DNA of 64,000 nt from Beta vulgaris subsp. vulgaris (Eukaryota; Streptophyta; Magnoliopsida; Caryophyllales; Amaranthaceae): the NCBI RefSeq assembly GCF_026745355.1, contig NC_079202.1, positions 35,348,350 through 35,412,349 of the forward strand, written 5' to 3'. The position numbers were made by a program, and so were the translations under genes. The notes below the pieces were generated by a model, which saw only the letters and a program-made list of their open reading frames with translations, was not told the DNA's origin and did no database searches. Shown here piece after piece: positions 23,975-36,085 of this stretch (positions are counted from its first letter, which is position 1; each line of letters starts with the position of its first letter).

Positions 23975-26900
23975 TCATTTCAATTTGATTAAGCCAAGTT
24001 CAAGTCTCAATTTCTCAAACCTATCTCTATTTAAGGGTTTTGTCAAGATATCTGCAATTTGACGTTCAGTCTCACAGAATTCCATTTTAATAAGACCCTT
24101 TTCAACATTATCTTTCAGAAAGTGATGCCTAATATGGATGTGTTTGACTCTTGAATGGTGTACGGGATCTTTAGAAATACTAATAGCACTAGTATTATCA
24201 CAATAGATGGGAACACATTCAAAGTAGATTCCATAGTCACGTAGTTGTTGTTTTATCCATAGCATTTGGGAACAACATGCTGCTGCTGCAACATATTCAG
24301 CCTCTGCTGTAGATAAAGCAACTGTGTTTTGCTTCTTGGTGCTCCAAGAAACTAAACTATGACTAAGGAACTGAACCATACCTGATGTACTCTTTCTATT
24401 GACCAGATCTCCTGCATAGTCAGCATCCGCAAATCCTTTCAATTCAAAGGTATCACTCCTCGAATAGAATAGGCTTAAATCATCTGTTCCCTTGAGGTAT
24501 CTTAGGATTCTCTTCACAGCTGTGAGATGAGATTCCTTTGGATTGGCTTGAAACCTTGCACATAATCCTACACTGAAAGCAATATCAGGACGACTTGCAG
24601 TTAGATATAGTAATGAGCCAATCATACCTCGATATTTGGTTTGATCCACACTTGTTCCTATAGAATCTTCATCCAATCTGGTTGAGATTCCCATAGGTGT
24701 ATGATTAACTTTGGATGCTTCCAAACCATACTTTTTCAATAGTTCCTTTATTACTTTTGTTGATGATGTAGATTCCTTCTTCTGTTTGCTTGATTTGCAA
24801 CCCCAAGAAGAAGTTGAGCTCACCCATCATACTCATTTCAAATTCTTTACTCATGAGATTAGCAAAGTCCTTGCACAAAGATTCATTAGTAGCACCAAAT
24901 ATAATATCATCAACATATATTTGAACAACTAATAAATGTTTTCCTTTTGATTTTAAAAACAAGGTTCGATCCAATTTTCCTCTTTTAAACTCATTTTCAA
25001 GAAGGAACTTAGAAAGTCTTTCATACCATGCTCTTGGAGCTTGCTTTAACCCATAAAGAGCTTTGTCAAGCTTAAAGACATGATTAGGAAATTCTTTATT
25101 TTCAAAACCTGGAGGTTGTTCTACAAATACCTCCTCATTAAGATAACCATTTAGAAAAGCACATTTTACATCCATTTGATACAATTTGAAACCCATGAAG
25201 GCAGCAAAAGCTATGAAGATTCTAATTGCTTCCAATCTTGCAACTGGAGCAAAAGTTTCTTCATAATCAATGCCTTCCTGTTGATTGTATCCTTTCACAA
25301 CTAACCTGGCCTTGTTTCTTATGATAGTTCCGAACTCATCTAATTTGTTTCGAAACACCCACTTTAAACCAATAACCTTGTTATGTTTAGGCTTAGGTTC
25401 AAGGTGCCAAACTTTGTTTCTTTCAAATTGATGAAGTTCATCCTGCATTGCTACGATCCAATCAGCATCAGTGAGAGCTTCTTCATGATTCCTAGGTTCC
25501 AACATAGAAAGAAAAGCATGAAAAGCACAAAAGTTTTTCAATTGAGATCTCGTTTGAGTTCCCTTATTTATGTCACTGATTATTAGTTCCACAGGATGGG
25601 AACGATGAGTTTTCCAAGGCTTTGGTTGGAAATCCTGGATGGAAACTTGGTTTCCTTGATCATCTTCATTTTCCTGTACTTGGGAACCAGGTTCAACAAT
25701 AGTGGATTCATTCACTAGTGCATCATCACTTAGTTCCTCTTCTTCCTCATTGGGAACAGGAACAGGATGTTGTTCCCTTGGCTTTGTTCCCATGACTTCG
25801 TCTTCCAAAGTCTCATCAATAAGACTTAGGTCTTTTGTCAATCCTATTTCGAAGTCATCTTCAACCTGTGTGCTTGCATCAAATTTATCTGTTTCATCAA
25901 AAATAACATGCACACTTTCTTCTACACACATAGACCTTTTATTATACACTCTATAAGCCTTGCTACTAGAAGAATATCCTAAGAATAAGCTTCTTCACTT
26001 CTAGCATCAAATTTTCCAATATTTTGTTTCCCATTATTATGAACAAAACATTTACATCCAAATGTTCTGAAATATGTAATATTGGGCTTTTTACCAAAAT
26101 ACAACTCATAGGGCGTTTTATTTAATAAAGGTCTTACCATGGCTCGATTTATAATGTGACAAGCAGTATTCACAGCTTCTGCCCAAAAGTTTTTAGGAAG
26201 TCCACTAGCTATCAACATAGTCCTAGCCATCTCTTCTAGTGTTCTATTCTTCCTTTCAACAACACCATTTTGTTGAGGTGTTCTAGGGGCTGAGAAATTG
26301 TGATCTAATCCATTGTCTCTGCTAAAGTCATCGAACTTATAATTTTCAAACTCTTTACCATGGTCGGATCTAAGGTGAAGTAACTTATGACCACTCAAAT
26401 TTTGTACTTTCTTTGCAAAGACAAGGAACTCATCATAAGTCTCGTCCTTGCTAGAAAGAAAAATAACCCAAGTAAATCTAGAGAAGTCATCTACAATTAC
26501 TAGCACATATTTCTTTCCACTTCTACTTTGTATCCTCATAGGTCCACATAAATCCATATGTATTAACTCTAAAGGTCTTGTGGTACTCACCACATTTTTG
26601 GACTTGAAAGAGGACCTAACATGCTTGCCTTTTGCGCATGCATCACACCATGATCTAAATGAAACTTAGTAGAGGGTAAACCTAAAACTAGTTCTTTAGA
26701 ACGCAGTTTGTCAAGCAAGGAAAAGCTAGCATGACCTAGACGCTTGTGCCATAAGATGAATCATCATCAATAACACTAAGGCATGTGAATTTTTTTTTGG
26801 GAACAAGGTTGAGATCCACAACATATGTGTTCCCTTTCCTTGTTCCTTCCAAAATGATATCCTTTGTGCTATTGTTGACTATCAAACATTTTTCACTATT

Positions 26901-27179
26901 AAACTTCACACAGTTCCCTCTATCACAGAATTGGGATATACTTAACAAGTTATGCTTTAATCCATCAACTAGAAACACATTTTCTATGGAATGTGACGAT
27001 GACTTACCAACTTTGCCCATGGCAACTATGTTACCTTTCTTGTTGTCACCAAAAGTCACACTTCCACCATTGTAGGCTGAGAGTGAGAGAAATCTTGATT
27101 TATCTCCAGTCATATGCTTAGAACAACCACTGTCTAGGTACCATGTGTTGTTCCCCCTCACTCCAACCTGCAAGAAAAC
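23975..27179 (-). pseudogene. Element A pol: protease, integrase, RT, RNase H
   Basis: Protease active site WYLDSGCSKHMTGD near 27150-27110. Integrase (26593-25979) with VDDFSRFTW, RSDHGKEF and NGVVERKNRTL supplying the D, D, E triad. RT (25949-24705) with [34 protein letters not shown] and the catalytic YVDD at 24906-24917. RNase H (24823-23975) with FADADYAGD, STAEAEYVAA and YCDNTSAI, ending in RLELGLIKLK-stop. Together these copy the RNA and insert the DNA. All domains and catalytic residues are present, but frames change at about 26700, 25985 and 24765, each explainable by one or two missing bases. So the pol is either recently inactivated or intact with base-calling errors. Confidence 0.9.
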
Positions 27180-29014
27180 TAATTGTTAGAGTTAGGAACC
27201 CAATCTTTCTTGGGTTCCTTTCCTTCAGGAACAATAGATTTCTTTTTCCAAATTACTTTACTTGTTTCCAAGTTCTCATTGATGCGACCAAGTCTTTTAG
27301 GACAAGAGTTCCTAAAATGACCAGTGTTCCCACAAAACATACAAACTTTATCACTTGGTAAATCAACTCTCTTTTTAGGTTTTTCAAATTTCTTTTTGTG
27401 ATTAAAACCAAGACCTTCAGTTCGTTTTGTTTGAGGATTCTTAATCCAGTTTGGAATAGGTAGCATTTTCTTTTCATTTCTCATTTGGTACAGTTCCCCT
27501 TCAAGTTCCTTATTTTCAATTTCCAAAAATGAAACATGATTTTTCAATTCGTTTATTTCAGATTTGAAACTTTGCAAGGGAACTGACTTAATGTCAAATG
27601 AACTTACTTCAGGAACAAACTCTTTTAGTTGTGACAACTCAAGGCTCAACAAGTAGTTCTCATTTTTAAGATTTTCGAAATCCTCTTTTAATTTAAGATT
27701 TTTGTCAAACAATTCGAAAAATCTTTTCTCAATATCAACTCGAACACTCTTTAAGCCAAGAGGTATGTTCCTTTGCTACACTTAAAGCATTTTGACATTG
27801 TTTTAGTTTAATGGTTTCATCTTTGCAATCATTTACAGCGTCAACAATAAACTCAAATAATTTTTCTTTACTTAAAGAATTAAGACGAGTTTTGATGGTG
27901 TCTAGACTTGCCTCAAGAGATTCAATCTCTTCATCAGATTCGGAATTGTCAAGAGCCATAAGACAGAAGTTTGCAGTCTCCTCATTTGGTTGAGGATCAT
28001 CTTCTTCCTCAGAGTCAGAGTCTCCCCATGCAGCAACCATAGCTTTCTTCATGTCAGATCGAGTATAGGAGTTTTTGTATTCTTTGTTCCTATCTCTGCT
28101 CTGTTCCCTTCCTTTGCCTTTTTCTTGTTCCCATTGGGGACAATCCTTGATGAAGTGCTCAGAACTGCCACACTTATGACAAACAAGTTTGTTAGAATAT
28201 TTCTTATTCTTACCTTTGTAATCACCTTTCTTCATGTTCCTAAACATTCTTTTGAATTTTCGGACCATGAGAGCAGATTCTTCTTCATCTGTTTCTGAGC
28301 CTTCACTTTCATCAGCTTTTAAGGCAATCGACTTTTGCTTGGACATATCTCCATTCTCATTGTCCAATTGCAACTCATGAGTCATGAGGGAACCAGCAAG
28401 TTGTTCCAAATTGAACTTAGTAAAGTCCTTAGTTTCCTGTAAGGCAGTTACCTTAGCCATCCAACGATCCCTAGGAAGGCTCCTTAGGACCTTTCGTACC
28501 TGTTCCTCAGATGTAATCACTTTACCAAGAGATGTTAGCTCATTAATTATATTAGTAAAGCGTGTAAACATGTCTTGGATAGACTCTTTTGATTTCATTT
28601 GAAAAAGTTCATATTGGTTCATCAAAAGATCTATTTTTGATCTCTTAACTTCACTCGTACCTTCATGAGTGACTTCAAGAAGATCCCAAATTTGTTTTGC
28701 GGTTTTACATCCCATGACACGATTGTGTTCATGAGGACCAAGACCACAATGAAGCAATTTTATAGCAAGAGCATTAATTTCCATCTTTTCGAAATCAGCT
28801 TTATCAAAATCAGATATAGATTTAGGAATTACCTCATTCTTGTCATTAGTGGTAGTGACTTCAAAATCACCTACCTCTATGACTCTCCATACCTGGTATT
28901 GTCGGCTTTGATAAAGATCTCCATTCTGTTCTTCCAGTAAGTGTAAAACTTACCATTGAACATTGGTGGCCTCTGCGTAGAGTACCCTTCTTCCAGTTTC
29001 TCTCTAGTATTCAT
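27180..29014 (-). pseudogene. Element A gag
   Basis: ATG at 29014 (MNTREKLEEGYSTQRPPMFN, GKFYTYWKNRMEIFIKAD). The frame then slips one base at about 28915, and the main part starts reading at about 28890 (EVTTTNDKNEVI; long open stretch 28784-27735). It contains the copia gag core (MGCKTAKQIWDLLEVTHEGT, FTRFTNIINELTSLGKVITS, DRWMAKVTALQETKDFTKFN), a first zinc knuckle CHKCGSSEHFIKDCP (about 28147-28188), acidic and coiled-coil parts, and, after another shift (27712-27179), a second knuckle CMFCGNTGHFRNSCP (about 27301-27346). Gag packages the RNA and forms the particle. Element C shares the frame slip near the start; element B does not. Confidence 0.88.
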
Positions 29015-29064
29015 ATTTTTCAAGATCTTGAACTCAACAGGGTTTCCTGAATATTAGAGTTCCC

Positions 29065-29076
29065 GCTCTGATACCA
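29065..29076 (-). other. Element A primer binding site
   Basis: TGGTATCAGAGC on the minus strand, two bases inside the 5' LTR. It is complementary to the 3' end of initiator tRNA-Met, the standard primer of plant copia elements. Confidence 0.92.
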
Positions 29077-29078
29077 AT

Positions 29079-30677
29079 TGTTGTATAATATGAGCACTAT
29101 AGGGGGGGTGAATTATAGTGAGAGAATAAGCACTACTTTTTGCGGAATTAAAAGTAAACTTGGGAACAAACAATGGGAACACGAGAGATTTTACGAGGAA
29201 AAACTTCCTAGGCCTAGTAGGAAGAAACAACCTCGACCACAAGGGATTTTAAACAACTTTCCACTATAATAGGCCAAAACAACTCTGATTACAACCTATT
29301 ACTTTTCTCTCGATTCTCAACTTAAGTCACTCAACTCAAGTTCCCAACGACAGTTCCCAACAACTGACGTTTTCTCTCAAACTTCACTCGAAGTTCCTTT
29401 CTCTTTCTCTTTCTCTTTCTCTTGCTTCACTCAAAGCTTTCTCACACTTACAAGAGTTCACTCAAACCCTTTTTCTCAAAAATACACTTTATAAAACAAT
29501 GGAAGAGTAATAAAAACTCGATTAATGTAAGTATGAATTCTCTTAAGGAAAGGCACTGACACTTTAGATAACTTAAGAAAATTAACTAAGTCAGACAATT
29601 ACTAATAAGTCAGACACAATTTTTCTCAAGTGAATTAGGCGCCTATTTATAGACTTTAAGACAAGACATGATTTCCACTAACTTAGACCATTATCACATG
29701 TTCTCCATGATTTCTAATTAATTAATTAAATTAAATTATTATTCTAAGTCATGTCATCATCCACTAACCCTTACTTCACTTCATAGAAGCAGTAACAAAT
29801 ACGTGGTTTTGCAAACTTGGAGAATAATTAATCTTATTTAATTTAATTAAATACTTGGAGGATAATTAACTTAGCCACTAAATCCACTAACTCCATAAAC
29901 ATGCATGAAGCAGTAAATCATTTAGGCGTGTAAGCTAGAATTTAGGAAATAAATAAATAAAAATCCTTTAGCTAGTTTTTAGGAAAAAATCTTTTTCAAA
30001 ATCTTTTTACAAAACCGGAAAACAGATTTTTTATTTCGAAAAATCCGAAACATTTAAAAACCGGAAATAATATTTTTTTCGAAAACTAAATCTTTTAAAT
30101 AAAATATAAAAGATAAAATATATATTTTAAAAAGATAAGATTTGAAAATCAGAGATTTTAAAATCAGAAAATCTATTTAAAATCTTTTCCTAACAAACTT
30201 AAACTAACTTCCTAAAATTATGGATCTTAGTCAAATTATCCCTAAAAACTCTAACAACTATATTGGGCACACAAATACCTTAGGCGCACAATATTAGTCA
30301 CTTAGAAGTTCCTAAATTAGTTTTAAAGTCTTGTTCCCTAATTATTAAGTCTTGTTCCTAAGCCTTGTTCCTATAGTGCCAGGTCTGTTCCTTTCATGGG
30401 AACAGAACCAAGTTCCTTTGAGAATTCACCACGAACTTAATAAAGCTATTACTCAACCTTAACAAGAAGATTAATAAATACCCTAATGTATTCTAATCTT
30501 CATTCCATGCTTGATTCTTCATTTCTCGAACATCTTTACTTCGATCTTGATTAATTCTCCGCTTTAATCTTCAATCAAGTATTCTCTTAGCTCGAGCATG
30601 AATTACCTTGCAACAACATAAATAAAATATACTATGTCTTTTGTGGTTAGGTCATCTTCAAAATTCAAGGGTCAACA
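29079..30677 (-). repeat. Element A 5' LTR (promoter LTR)
   Basis: 1,599 bp, paired with 19444-21039 and flanked on the outside by TAGTA (30678-30682). TATA box TATAAATA on the minus strand at 29644-29651 puts U3 at about 1,030 bp and R-U5 at about 565 bp. Reading side by side, I count only a handful of substitutions relative to the left LTR but around twenty short indels. Confidence 0.93.
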
Positions 30678-30682
30678 TAGTA

Positions 30683-33456
30683 ATATTAAGAGGATTAGCT
30701 GCTGGTGGGCCAACCAACAGAGGGCACAAGAACTACCTCAGGGAACTTGGCCAAGTTTTGCTAACTAATCAGGCAGAGGCTGATTCATTCCCTAAAGTGG
30801 TAGTCAACAAGCTTGATCGGGGAAAGTTGAAGACCCCACATGATGATCCCCTAGTGATGGAGATCAAAATAGAAAATCTGAGGGTGAGAAGAATTTGATT
30901 GATACTGGTAGTTCAATGGACATCATAAGTACTAATTGTTTGTCCATTTTAAAGTTTGATGAGAGTAACTTAGTTCTGGTTCACCACTCAATCATCGGAT
31001 TTGGGGGAGGAGTCATCCATCCCATAGGAACAGCTACACTGCTAGTACGATTTGGAGAGAAGGAGGCTTCTTGGACATTGTTTGTTAAGTTCTTGGTCAT
31101 CCGAGATTTGACTGCCTACAATGTCATACTTGGACGACCAACATTAGATCATGTTAAGGCTGTAATAGTCACCCATCTCATGCTCATAAGTTTGAATGTG
31201 ATGGTGGCAAAATTGGTTCTTTATATGGAGACCAGCAGGCGGCCATAGAATGCTACCTAACAACTTTGAGACCCTCATCTTTGAAAGGAGAGAAGGAAGA
31301 TCAGGCGAAGATAGCCAGTGAGAGTAAAACGACCGAGTTTGTGAAGAGCCAAGTGGAACTTCTGAGGGCAGTGGTTGAAAGTCATCAGATGCAGGTTGCT
31401 TCCCCAAGCCAACCATCCAACCACTTACCCAGCAAGAACAGAAAATATATGCCCGTCAAAGATGAACGACCCTCGTCAAAAGAAGTGATGACCATCATGG
31501 GCGCGACACTTGAGCGTCCAGAGCCTGTAGCGGCGATAGAGGACATTTGTTTAAATGATGCTCGTCCAGAGAGGACATTGAAGATTGGGTCTGCTCTTGT
31601 CCCCAACTTGAAGGACGGGTTAGTAAGGTTGTTGAAGGAATTTTAGGATGTGTTTGCCTATAGTGTCGACGAAATGCCAGGAATTGATCCTGAAGTAGCC
31701 GTCCATAAGCTAAATATAGATCCAAGTCTGAAGCCACTTCGTTAGAAGAAGAGGCATTTGGGTCCGGCCAGAAATCAGGCAGTCGACCAAGAAGTGCATA
31801 AATTATTGAAATCTAAGTTCATTAGAGAGACTTATTATCATGATTGGATAGTGAACGTCGTCATGGCACCCAAGCGCAACGGCACATGGAGAATGTGTGT
31901 GGATTACACCGATCTTAACAAGGCCTGTCCTAAGGATAATTTTCCTCTGCCTAAGTTAGATCGGCTAGTAGACTCCACGGATGGCCATGCATGTTAAGTT
32001 TCATGGATTCATATTCTGGATTCCACCAAATCCCTATATGGCCGGAGGATCAGGACAAAACGTCATTTGTTATAGAGAAAGGGCTATATGGCTGGCTAAG
32101 GATGCCTTTTGGTCTTCAGAATGCACCAGCCACCTTTCAGAGGCTAATTAACACGGGTTTTTAGCCGTAGATGGGAAGGAATATGGAAGCTTATATCGAT
32201 GATATGATAGTAAAGAGCCGACAGGAGCAAGGACATATTGATGACATGAGAGAAACCTTTGAAACTTTCCGAAAATTTAAATTGAAATTGAATCCCAAAA
32301 ATGTGTCTTTGGAGTGGTAGCAGGGAAATTCTTAGGTTTCTTGGTCGATCAAAGGGGGATAGAAGCCAATCCTGAGAAGATCCAAGCAATTTTAGACATG
32401 ACATCTCCGTCCAAGATTAAGGAGGTACATCGCCTGGCGGGGTCCTAGCAGTCCTTGTACGATTCTTGTCCAAATTAGGTGGTAAATGTCATCATTTCTT
32501 CTCTACAATCAAGAAAAAAGCCAAGTTTGAGTGGACAGCAGAAGCTGAGAAGGCGCTTCAGTAACTACCTCAGTTGGTCAGTCTAACCGAGGGGAAAAAA
32601 TTGTTTGTATACCTGGTCGTGTCGCCCCCAGCTATAAGTGCTGTATTGCTGGCCAAAAGAAAATCCATACATATTCCAGTATACTTTGTGAGTCATGTGC
32701 TCAAAGATGCGAAGTGTAGGTATCCGATGGTGGAGAAGTTTGGGTTGGCACTTGTCACGGCCAACAGAAAAATGAGGCCGTATTTCTTGGCCCAAAATAT
32801 ACTAGTCTATACTGACCAACCTCTGAAACAAGTCTTACAAAAGAGGATGAATGCTGAAATGGGTAGTAGAGTTGAACATGTTCGACCTCACTTTAGAGCC
32901 TAGGAAGGTCATCAAGGGGCAAGCTTTGGTAGATTTTATAGTTGAGCTTACTCGGCCAACTATAGAACCTATAATAGATCGAGCTAAAGGAAGGAAGCAC
33001 TGGATGTTCATGGTGGATGGATTGTCTACCATCACTAGGTGTGGGGTAGGAATCATTTGTCAATCTCCAAAAGGAGATAAGTTTGAATATGCACTAAGGT
33101 TCCAATTCCAAGCGTCCATTTAATGGAGACATTGAATGTAAAGAAGCATCAATGAGCAAATATATGCGTCTGATAAAGGACGAAATTGAGCCCTTAAAAG
33201 ATTTGTTCTTGACCAAGTTCCAAGGTCAGAAAATCACCAAGTAGATGCTCTCTTTAAATTGGCCAGCTCGGCTGACTGCGATGTGACAAGAACAGTGTTT
33301 TGGGAGGTAAAACTGAAGAAGAGTATTGATCAAGAGCAAGTGATGTTTCTTAGCCGAGGGGTAGCTTGGATGGAGCCTATTATAGAATTCAAGAAGACAG
33401 GTCGGTTACCTTCTGATCCTATAGAGGCTAAGTATTTAAAGGCACGAGATAAGTGA
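30683..33456 (+). pseudogene. Gypsy (Tat) pol: protease, RT, RNase H, second RNase H-like domain
   Basis: Continues the gag frame after element A: LRGLAAGGPTNRGHKNYLRE. Aspartic protease follows with IDTGSSMDIIS (about 30898-30930) and TAYNVILGRPTLDHVKAV. Then RT: WRMCVDYTDLNKACPKDNFP (about 31890-31950), LRMPFGLQNAPATFQRLI, and the catalytic box AYIDDMIVKS (32189-32218). RNase H follows (LFVYLVVSPPAISAVLLAKR; YPMVEKFGLALVTANRKMRP). A second RNase H-like domain at about 32990-33120 shows WMFMVDGLSTITRCGVGI and CQSPKGDKFEYALRF, the dual RNase H feature of Tat elements. Stops and shifts at about 30895, 31645, 31995, 32163, 32450 and 33121 make it a pseudogene. Confidence 0.88.
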
Positions 33457-33527
33457 TTTAAGTTATGGGATGACTCTTTATAAGAAAGCATTCAACTGTC
33501 CTCTTCTCAAGTGCATCACCAAAGAAG

Positions 33528-35165
33528 ATGAAACTGGAAGTATTAAAAGAACTCTACAAAGGAGCTTGTGCATCCCACATAGGAGGCAGAGCATTAGGGG
33601 AAAAAGTCTTAAGGACTGGGTATTATTGGCCTACCTTAAAAGAAGATGCTCGTGTTTACGCAAAAAAGTGTGATAGTTGTCAAAAGTATGAAAATCTCCA
33701 CCAAAAGCCGTCCAACTATTTGACTTCCATTTTGTTCCCACTTCCTTTTGCCAAATGGGGCATGGATATCCTGGGACCTTTCCCTGTGGCTGTTGGGCAT
33801 AAAAAGTTTGTGGTTGTAGCTGATACTTCATTTTGTTCCCTGTGACCGTTGACCCTACTCGGACCCTGTTGGACCCGACCCTAATTTAAGGGTCTGGGTC
33901 CAACTTTTTCAGACCCTAAGGGCCCGGGTCCGGGTCTGGCTCCAAGTAAATTTTTTAGGGTCCGGGTTCGGGTCTTAAAATTTTGGACCCAGGCCCTATC
34001 CTTAGACCCTAAACTTATCAAATATATACACCCAAGTCCGGGTCACGTACTCACGCCAGTTATTTTTTTTCTTTGTTTCGAATATTCTGGGTATTTTCTC
34101 TTTAATTTTTTTCAGTTTATTTGTTTGAATTTTGAGCATATTATGGTGAACTCTTATGTAAGTTGTGTTTGTTTCGTTTTTTTCAGTTTATATGTTTGTG
34201 AATTGTGTTTTTCTTTCAGTTTATATGTTTGTGTTTGTTTTGTTTTTTTCAATTTATATGTTTGTGTTTGTTTCATGCGACTTTTTGTGTTTGTTTCATG
34301 TGAATTTCAAATGATTATTGATATTAATAATGCTGGAAAATTTGACAAAATAGAGAATTTAGGCCTGGACCCTCCAGACCCTAAGGGTCTGGGTCTGGGT
34401 CCAATTTTTTCAAACCCTTGTGGTCCGGGTCCGGGTCTGCAAAAAAAATTTAGGGCCCGGGTCTAGGGTCTGGCTGGACCCAACCCAGACCCGACCTTTG
34501 CCCATCCCTAGTTGTAGCTGTGGACTTTTTCACTAAATGGGTGGAGGCTAAAGAAATGCACGGAATAACAGAATGATAACAAGGGTTTTATTTGGAAAAA
34601 CATTATTACACGATTCGGCATGCCACAGTCCATCAAACAGTATCAAAAGGAAGTTGGACAATGCTAAACGACTATGGGTTGAAGAGATATAGTTGGTGTT
34701 ATGGTCCATTAGAACCACAACTAAGAATTCTACTGGAGAGACACCCTTCATGCTCGTCTATGGCACTGAAGCTGTTCTGCTCATCAAAATAGAAGGAACT
34801 ACCTTGAGAGTCATGTTGTACACAGAAAAACCAATTGGACTGTGTTACGCACGGCCTTGGACATGTGCTAGAGGTCAGAGGCAATGCACTACTAAGGATG
34901 CAATTGTACAAGCTTCGAACGGTTCGATATTTTAACAAGAGAGTCTCTAAACGACTGCTCAAAGTAGGGTATCTGATTCTAAGGAAGATGGAAGCCATTG
35001 GAAGAGCCACATAGTTCGGTAAGCTGACACCAAATTGGGAGGGCCTTACCTAATCGTCCAGTAAGTACGAACTGGCACTTTTCGTCTCCAGGACATGAGT
35101 GGACGTCCTTTTCAGCGAACTTGGAACTCAGATACCTTAAAAAAGTATCACATCTGATGCAGCCA
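33528..35165 (+). pseudogene. Gypsy (Tat) integrase, interrupted
   Basis: The N-terminal zinc-binding region is seen at 33528-33720: ELYKGACASHIGGRALGEKV, YYWPTLKEDARVYAKKCDSC (H..H..C-x2-C). The catalytic core starts with FAKWGMDILGPFPVAVGHKK. At 33822 it is broken by the GGGTC-rich insertion and resumes at 34521 (DFFTKWVEAKEMHGITE). After a deletion of the middle catalytic part, later pieces remain: ETPFMLVYGTEAVL (about 34735-34780), RYFNKRVSKRLLKVGYLILR and the C-terminal GPYLIVQ..GTFRLQDMSG (about 35040-35100). The conserved second D and the E of the triad are not identifiable, so integrase is dead in this copy. Confidence 0.85.
33823..34510. mobile_element. GGGTC-rich short element inserted in integrase
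   Basis: A 688-bp insertion flanked by a 10-bp direct repeat, GTTGTAGCTG (33813-33822 and 34511-34520). Integrase coding continues across one copy of that repeat. Its right end, read inwards on the minus strand, is CTAGGGATGGGCAAAGGTCG, the kind of terminus seen in short plant hAT-type elements. The left end does not show the matching inverted repeat. Two arms (33850-34010 and 34360-34500) are packed with GGGTCYGGGTCC words that read as both direct and inverted repeats. The middle is AT-rich with a repeated TTTATATGTTTGTG. No coding capacity. Confidence 0.65.
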
Positions 35166-35684
35166 ACCGTCATGAAAACGTTGTAGTTGATAGTTTCTAT
35201 CACAAGTGCCTCAGCACAAAGAAGAAAGATAAATATGTATACATAGCCAAGTAAAATTCATATAATACAATTCTACTTTCTGTCTATATTGCTTCTTTAC
35301 TCTTTACTTAAAGTTCTTTATTCTGGGGCCTTTTACCACTGGCCACCTTAGTGGTCTAATAAGTAACAATAACTCAGTAACAGAATAAAGAAGGCAAAAA
35401 CGTCCACAATATAAACAAAAGAAGGACGCTTTAAAAGGGATACATTATTTTCTTTGACCCACATTGCTTCCTTAAGGAGACCGACCAACATGTTACAAAT
35501 CTATAAGAATAATTACATGTTTGACGGCACACAATTGATAATCTCTAAAAAGAGAAATATCATTCTCCTAAAGAAAAGCGGCCAAAAATAAGAAAACCTT
35601 AGTAAAGGAATCTTACTTTCAATTGTAAGGTCAGCCAGGTAATGACAACCTTATTAAAGGAACAAGTTGTTACAAATTATATGC
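35166..35684. other. Non-coding region after integrase
   Basis: No ORF of note. AT-rich with several short pyrimidine tracts. It belongs to the long untranslated region that Tat elements have between integrase and the 3' LTR. Confidence 0.5.
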
Positions 35685-36056
35685 GACTATATAAGGAGAG
35701 TTGGCCAAGCTCATGACTCAACCACTCTTATCCTTATAATCCCACCACTAACCAATATTAAGTGATTGTCTCCTTCTTAAGACCAAGTGGCTTCACATAA
35801 AAGGATCCACTTTGTCCAAGAAGGGGGGACAAAGCTGGAACGCAGAAATATTTATTATTTGAGTAAAGTTGACTATATAAGGAGAGTTGGCCAAGTTCAT
35901 GAGTCAACCACTCTTATCCTTACAATCCCACCACTAACCAATATTTCTTGATTGTTCTCCTTCTTACGACCAAGTGCTTCACATAAAAGGATCCACTTTA
36001 TCCAAGAAGGGGGGAAAAGCTGGAACGCGAAAATATTTATTATATGAGTAAAGTTG
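35685..36056. repeat. Tandem duplication, 186-bp unit
   Basis: Two adjacent copies (35685-35870 and 35871-36056), each starting GACTATATAAGGAGAGTTGG and ending ...GAGTAAAGTTGA. They differ at few positions, mainly small indels (for example GTGGCTTC versus GTGCTTC). The TATATAAGGAGAG at each start resembles a core promoter. Confidence 0.93.
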
Positions 36057-36085
36057 AATCCATCCAGATTCAGTGGCTCAATGAT

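Larger units (their letters stand above)
19444..30677 (-). mobile_element. Element A: complete Sirevirus-type copia retrotransposon
   Basis: An 11.2-kb element in minus orientation with both LTRs (left 19444-21039, right 29079-30677). Both LTRs start and end TG..CA and are flanked by the direct repeat TAGTA (19439-19443 and 30678-30682), which interrupts a Tat gag-pol codon series. Internal order in its own direction: PBS, gag with two CCHC knuckles, protease, integrase, RT, RNase H, a third ORF, polypurine tract. Gag-PR-INT-RT-RH order defines copia. Long LTRs, a large gag with coiled coil and an extra ORF after RNase H point to the Sirevirus (SIRE/Maximus) branch. The near-identical LTRs imply recent insertion. 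Confidence 0.93.

Noticed and set aside
34125..34466. Cys/Phe-rich 113-codon open frame
   Set aside because: It arises from repeated TTTATATGTTTGTG words in the GGGTC-rich insertion.
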